Positions 34,762 to 38,299 of a DNA stretch of 38,299 bases are shown one piece after another. The DNA is from Bacteroides nordii WAL 11050 = JCM 12987 (lineage in GTDB: Bacteria; Bacteroidota; Bacteroidia; Bacteroidales; Bacteroidaceae). Within the stretch, counting starts at the first letter, position 1. Each line of letters begins with the position of its first letter. The stretch is from the NCBI GenBank assembly GCA_000613465.1, contig BAJA01000046.1, positions 1 to 38,299 on the forward strand. Direction: 5' to 3'. A program made the translations under genes and the position numbers. The notes under the pieces were generated by a model. The model made no database searches and was not told the origin of the DNA. It saw only the letters and a list, made by a program, of their open reading frames with translations.

Positions 34762-37035
34762 ATGCGAATTAAATCTTTTTATCTGATACTCTTTGTCTTG
34801 GTGGCATTATTCTCCTGTGAGAACAAAAATGAAGTGAAATCTTACAATGAAGGGCTTCATATTGTGCCCGAGCCTAAAATGATAGAGCAACAAACCGGTG
34901 AATTTACATTAACATCTCAAACTGCTTTTGTTACTGATAATGATAGTCTAAAAACGGTTGCCGGCTATTTTGCGGAAAAGATACAACACTCTACCGGACA
35001 TCGTCCTGATATTGTGAAAGAAGCAAAAGATAACTGTATCCGATTGACTCTGAATCCAGCTTTAAGTATGAAGGACGAGGGATATAAGCTCATTGTTACT
35101 TCCCGTGAAATCTCTGTTCAGGCAAAGTCTGCACACGGTATCTTCTATGCTATGCAGACAGTAATGCAACTTCTGCCTGCAGAGATTGAAAGTGAAGAAC
35201 CGGTGAAAGATGTTGCATGGACACTTCCTTGTGTTGTAATAGAGGATGAACCGGCTTATCCTTATCGGGGAATGATGCTTGATGTTAGTCGGCACTTTCA
35301 TGATGTGGATTTTGTGAAAAAACAATTGGACGTGATGGCAATGTTTAAGATAAATCGTTTCCATTGGCACCTTACGAATGATCATTTGTGGACGATTGAA
35401 ATAAAGAAATATCCGAAACTGACTGAAATAGGTTCTATCCGTCACAATGCCGATGGTACCATTCATCAAGGTTACTATACACAGGAACAAATAAGAGAGG
35501 TAGTGGCTTATGCTGCCGAACGGTTTATTACTGTTATCCCGGAAGTAGAGTTACCGGGGCATGCCTTGGCTGCTTTGACTGCTTATCCGGAGTTGTCTTG
35601 TACCGGAGGTCCTTTTCAGCTTAGAAACAAATGGGGAGTAGAGGAAAATGTGTATTGTGCGGGCAATGAGCAGACTTTTAAGTTTCTTGAAGATGTATTG
35701 GAAGAGGTGATCCCATTGTTTCCGGGAAAATACTTCCATATCGGAGGAGATGAATGTCCGAAAAAGAAATGGAATGCTTGTCCGAAATGTCAGAAACGCA
35801 TACGGGATGAGAAGTTGAAAGATGCACATGGACTGCAAAGTTATTTTGTACATCGTATTGAGAAAGTACTTCTTGAACACGGAAAGAGTATGATAGGCTG
35901 GGACGAGATACTTGAAGGAGGTTTGGCTCCTACGGCTACAGTGATGTCATGGCGTGGAGAAGAGGGGGGAATAGAAGCCGCCTCTATGGGACATGATGTC
36001 ATCATGACTCCTGCCAAATGGTTGTATCTTGATTTTGGGCAGGGTAATATTGAGGTAGAACCTATTGCGATTAATTTTACAACACTACTGAGCAAAACAT
36101 ATAACTATAATCCTGCTTCGGAGAAAATACCGACAGATTTACGTTCCCATGTTCTGGGTGCCCAGGGTAATATGTGGACGGAATATGCCACTACTCCGGA
36201 TTATACCGAATACCTGCTTTATCCCAGAATACTGGCAGTAGCCGAACTGACCTGGACTCCTTTGGAGAAGAAGGATTATGCCTCCTTTGAACGCAGGTTA
36301 AATAACCAGTTGGTACGTCTGGATGAACATCACATCAATTATCATATTCCACTGCCGGAAGGTCCGATGGCAGATCGTGTTGCTATTGTCGGAACAGATA
36401 CACTGAGCTTTTCGAACAGTCGTAATCTGCCAATGGTCTATACGCTGGATGGAAGTGAACCAACGATACACTCGACAGTTTACAATGACCCTATTATTGT
36501 CAGTGATAATCAAGTGATACGTATTGCTACTTTTTTGCCTTCGGGCAAGATGAGCAGAACCCGGGTGATTGAAGTGGTGAAAGAAAATTTACTTCCGGCA
36601 TACAAAGATGATACGAAACCCGGCATACAGTTGGCGCATGCCGATGGAGATTTTTATTATGTAAAGGATACAGAAAATGCTGTATGGAAAGAGTCTAAGG
36701 CAGTAACGGATTTCGAATTAAAACCGGTTTTGGAAGATAAAGGGGCATTTTGTTATTCTGGATATTTTGAGGTTCCCTGTGATGGAGTCTATTATTTGTC
36801 AACCGAAATGGATGAACTTCAGGTAGACGGGAAAGTTGTATTGAGCAATGATGGTAAGCTGATACGTCATTCTCATAGCCGGACTTCCCTTGCTTTGCAG
36901 CAAGGAAAACATGCATTCCGTCTGTTGTTTATTAATAATAATATCGGAGGGTATCTCCGTGTGTGGAACAATAAAGGTTTTATTATAGGACAAAAAGGTG
37001 AAGAGTTGAAATTACCGGTTTCATTTACACATTGA
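34762..37035 (+). CDS. Beta-N-acetylhexosaminidase, GH20, lipoprotein with PA14-like C-terminal region
   Basis: It releases terminal beta-linked GlcNAc or GalNAc by substrate-assisted catalysis. The 757 residues have a lipoprotein signal (FVLVALFSC, C19), a GH20b domain (about 33-160), and the catalytic barrel (about 165-500) with YRGMMLDVSRHF, FHWHLTNDH, the catalytic pair D330-E331 in HIGGDECPKKKW, MIGWDEIL and SWRGEEGG. After it come a chitobiase-type C-terminal domain (about 530-610, YTLDGSEPTIHSTVY) and a PA14-like domain (about 630-750, YYLSTEMDELQVDGKVV). It is the last gene of the PUL, 33 nt after GH3 and followed by a good terminator. Full length, no missing residues. Confidence 0.96.
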   Translation: MRIKSFYLILFVLVALFSCENKNEVKSYNEGLHIVPEPKMIEQQTGEFTLTSQTAFVTDNDSLKTVAGYFAEKIQHSTGHRPDIVKEAKDNCIRLTLNPALSMKDEGYKLIVTSREISVQAKSAHGIFYAMQTVMQLLPAEIESEEPVKDVAWTLPCVVIEDEPAYPYRGMMLDVSRHFHDVDFVKKQLDVMAMFKINRFHWHLTNDHLWTIEIKKYPKLTEIGSIRHNADGTIHQGYYTQEQIREVVAYAAERFITVIPEVELPGHALAALTAYPELSCTGGPFQLRNKWGVEENVYCAGNEQTFKFLEDVLEEVIPLFPGKYFHIGGDECPKKKWNACPKCQKRIRDEKLKDAHGLQSYFVHRIEKVLLEHGKSMIGWDEILEGGLAPTATVMSWRGEEGGIEAASMGHDVIMTPAKWLYLDFGQGNIEVEPIAINFTTLLSKTYNYNPASEKIPTDLRSHVLGAQGNMWTEYATTPDYTEYLLYPRILAVAELTWTPLEKKDYASFERRLNNQLVRLDEHHINYHIPLPEGPMADRVAIVGTDTLSFSNSRNLPMVYTLDGSEPTIHSTVYNDPIIVSDNQVIRIATFLPSGKMSRTRVIEVVKENLLPAYKDDTKPGIQLAHADGDFYYVKDTENAVWKESKAVTDFELKPVLEDKGAFCYSGYFEVPCDGVYYLSTEMDELQVDGKVVLSNDGKLIRHSHSRTSLALQQGKHAFRLLFINNNIGGYLRVWNNKGFIIGQKGEELKLPVSFTH

Positions 37036-37063
37036 GTGTGAGTTGTTTTTAGGATAATAAAGG

Positions 37064-37104
37064 AGAGCTACTTTTTTCAATCGGGATAAAAGTAGCTCTT
37101 TCTT
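37064..37104 (+). terminator. Rho-independent terminator at the end of the PUL
   Basis: GAGCTACTTTT (37065-37075) pairs with AAAAGTAGCTC (37088-37098) around a 12-nt loop, followed by TTTCTTT. It lies about 30 nt after the GH20 stop and closes the operon. Confidence 0.85.
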
Positions 37105-37181
37105 TATAAATCTTTATTTAGAGGCATCCTTTTTCTGAGAATAATTTTATTCCTTTGCAGAAAATTTTATTCAAAAAGACT

Positions 37182-38195
37182 ATGAGAAGTTTTGCCTCTG
37201 ATAATAATTCCGGTGTGCATCCTGCTGTGATGGAAGCATTGATGCAGGCTAACCGGAATCATGCACTGGGTTATGGTGATGATCCATGGACAGAAGAAGC
37301 GGTCCGGAAAATTAAAGAAACCTTTACTGCCGATTGTGAACCTCTGTTTGTATTCAATGGTACGGGAAGTAATGTGGTTGCTTTGCAACTGATGACAAAG
37401 TCTTACCATTCAATTCTTTGTGCTGAAACAGCCCATATATATGTGGATGAATGTGGTGCTCCGGTAAAGATGACCGGTTGTCAGATTCGCCCGGTAGCTA
37501 CACCGGATGGCAAACTTAGCCCTGAACTTATTCTTCCTTATCTTCACGGTTTTGGAGATCAGCACCACTCACAGCCAGGTGCTGTTTATCTCTCTCAGTG
37601 TACCGAACTGGGTACTGTTTACACACCTGAAGAATTAAAAGCTATTACCTCACTGGCACATCAGTATGGAATGCGCGTTCATATGGATGGTGCACGTATT
37701 GCAAATGCTTGTGCTGCCCTCAATCTCTCTCTGAAAGCATTGACGGTAGATTGTGGCATTGATGTTCTTAGTTTCGGTGGAACCAAAAACGGTTTGATGA
37801 TGGGAGAGTGTGTCGTTATCTTTGATGATACATTAAAAGCAGAAGCAAGATTTGTACGGAAACAGTCGGCACAATTAGCTTCAAAAATGCGTTATCTCTC
37901 TTGCCAGTTTACCGCTTATCTGACGAATGAACTTTGGCTGAAGAACGCTTCTCATGCCAATGCCATGGCTCGTAGACTTTATGAAGCTTTGAAAGATTTT
38001 CCGGGTGTTTGTTTTACTCAAAAGATGCAGAGCAATCAATTGTTTTTGACGATGCCTCGTCCGGTAATAGACAAGATGCTTCAATCCTATTTCTTCTATT
38101 TTTGGAATGAAGAGAATAATGAAATTCGCCTTGTCACCTCATTTGATACAACAGAAGAGGATATTGACCAATTTATTCATCTGCTAAATATCTGA
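37182..38195 (+). CDS. ltaE: Low-specificity L-threonine aldolase (PLP-dependent, beta-eliminating lyase family)
   Basis: It is predicted to split L-threonine or L-allo-threonine into glycine and acetaldehyde in the cytosol. The 337 residues (ATG at 37182; the TTG 27 nt upstream adds a Lys-rich stretch not seen in the family) show the fold-type I aminotransferase plan: FASDNNSGVHPAVMEAL at the start, YGDDPWTEEAV, FNGTGSNVVALQL, the PLP-ring aspartate in VHMDGARIANA, and the Schiff-base lysine K202 in SFGGTKNGLMMGE. TTCCTTTG (37150-37157), one base off TAnnTTTG, may be its -7 box. It lies after the PUL terminator, so it is not part of the PUL. Confidence 0.92.
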   Translation: MRSFASDNNSGVHPAVMEALMQANRNHALGYGDDPWTEEAVRKIKETFTADCEPLFVFNGTGSNVVALQLMTKSYHSILCAETAHIYVDECGAPVKMTGCQIRPVATPDGKLSPELILPYLHGFGDQHHSQPGAVYLSQCTELGTVYTPEELKAITSLAHQYGMRVHMDGARIANACAALNLSLKALTVDCGIDVLSFGGTKNGLMMGECVVIFDDTLKAEARFVRKQSAQLASKMRYLSCQFTAYLTNELWLKNASHANAMARRLYEALKDFPGVCFTQKMQSNQLFLTMPRPVIDKMLQSYFFYFWNEENNEIRLVTSFDTTEEDIDQFIHLLNI

Positions 38196-38299
38196 TAATA
38201 ACTTATTTTTGAGCGAGGGAGAATAAAACAGGTTCGTCTGACAAATAGCCGGTTTGTTAATATTGTTAATGTGTTTTTTTAACCCTTTGGGCTTGCTTT
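38196..38299. other. Window end, no gene seen
   Basis: The 104 bp after the aldolase stop contain no coding sequence and no clear terminator. The final T7 run near 38274-38280 is not preceded by a stem I can support. Confidence 0.5.

Noticed and set aside
1..38299. tRNA, rRNA or riboswitch genes
   Set aside because: I saw no cloverleaf with TTCGA-type arm, no rRNA segment and no known riboswitch core on reading through both strands; a covariance search was not possible.

Overview
The window looks like chromosomal DNA of a gut Bacteroides species. Reasons: two SusC/SusD pairs, ECF sigma and FecR anti-sigma genes beside a SusC with an STN domain, N-terminal signal and lipoprotein sequences on the glycan-processing proteins, several matches to the Bacteroides -7 box TAnnTTTG, and many small palindromic intergenic repeats. 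Species cannot be fixed from the sequence alone.

Layout. (1) 1-2600: a probable 3' remnant of an outer-membrane protein gene, a dispersed palindromic repeat, then groES-groEL with a sigma-54-like -24/-12 motif and a bidirectional terminator. (2) 2660-7346, minus strand: an orphan SusC/SusD pair whose susC is broken by a single-base frameshift. (3) 7347-11072: a spacer with a MITE-like element, a YitT-family membrane protein and a PoxB-type pyruvate oxidase (both minus). (4) 11314-14992: small genes (winged-helix protein, DUF6249-like membrane protein, ECF sigma factor with a small membrane partner, YkvA/DUF1232 protein, alpha/beta-hydrolase). Between them lie a 44-bp perfect inverted repeat, copies of the dispersed repeats, and four 9-10-bp direct repeats spaced exactly 23 bp. 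(5) 15102-37035, plus strand: one large polysaccharide utilization locus (PUL). (6) 37182-38195: an L-threonine aldolase-like PLP enzyme after a good terminator.

The PUL is the centre of interest. An ECF sigma factor and a FecR-type anti-sigma factor precede an 801-residue secreted protein that I cannot place in a known family. Then come a SusC with STN domain, SusD, a surface protein with a sorting-type tail, three tandem endonuclease/exonuclease/phosphatase (EEP) paralogues, a GH89 alpha-N-acetylglucosaminidase, a GH3 enzyme and a GH20 beta-hexosaminidase. ECF/FecR control together with GH89 and GH20 points to a host-type glycan with terminal alpha-GlcNAc and internal beta-HexNAc. The three EEP proteins suggest that a phosphodiester or phosphomonoester is also cleaved; that is inference.

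Three genes for outer-membrane proteins (window start, susC of the orphan pair, susC of the PUL) each appear out of frame by exactly one base at a homopolymer run (G4, G2 and A10). Either the assembly carries homopolymer errors, or these are slippage sites; raw reads would decide.
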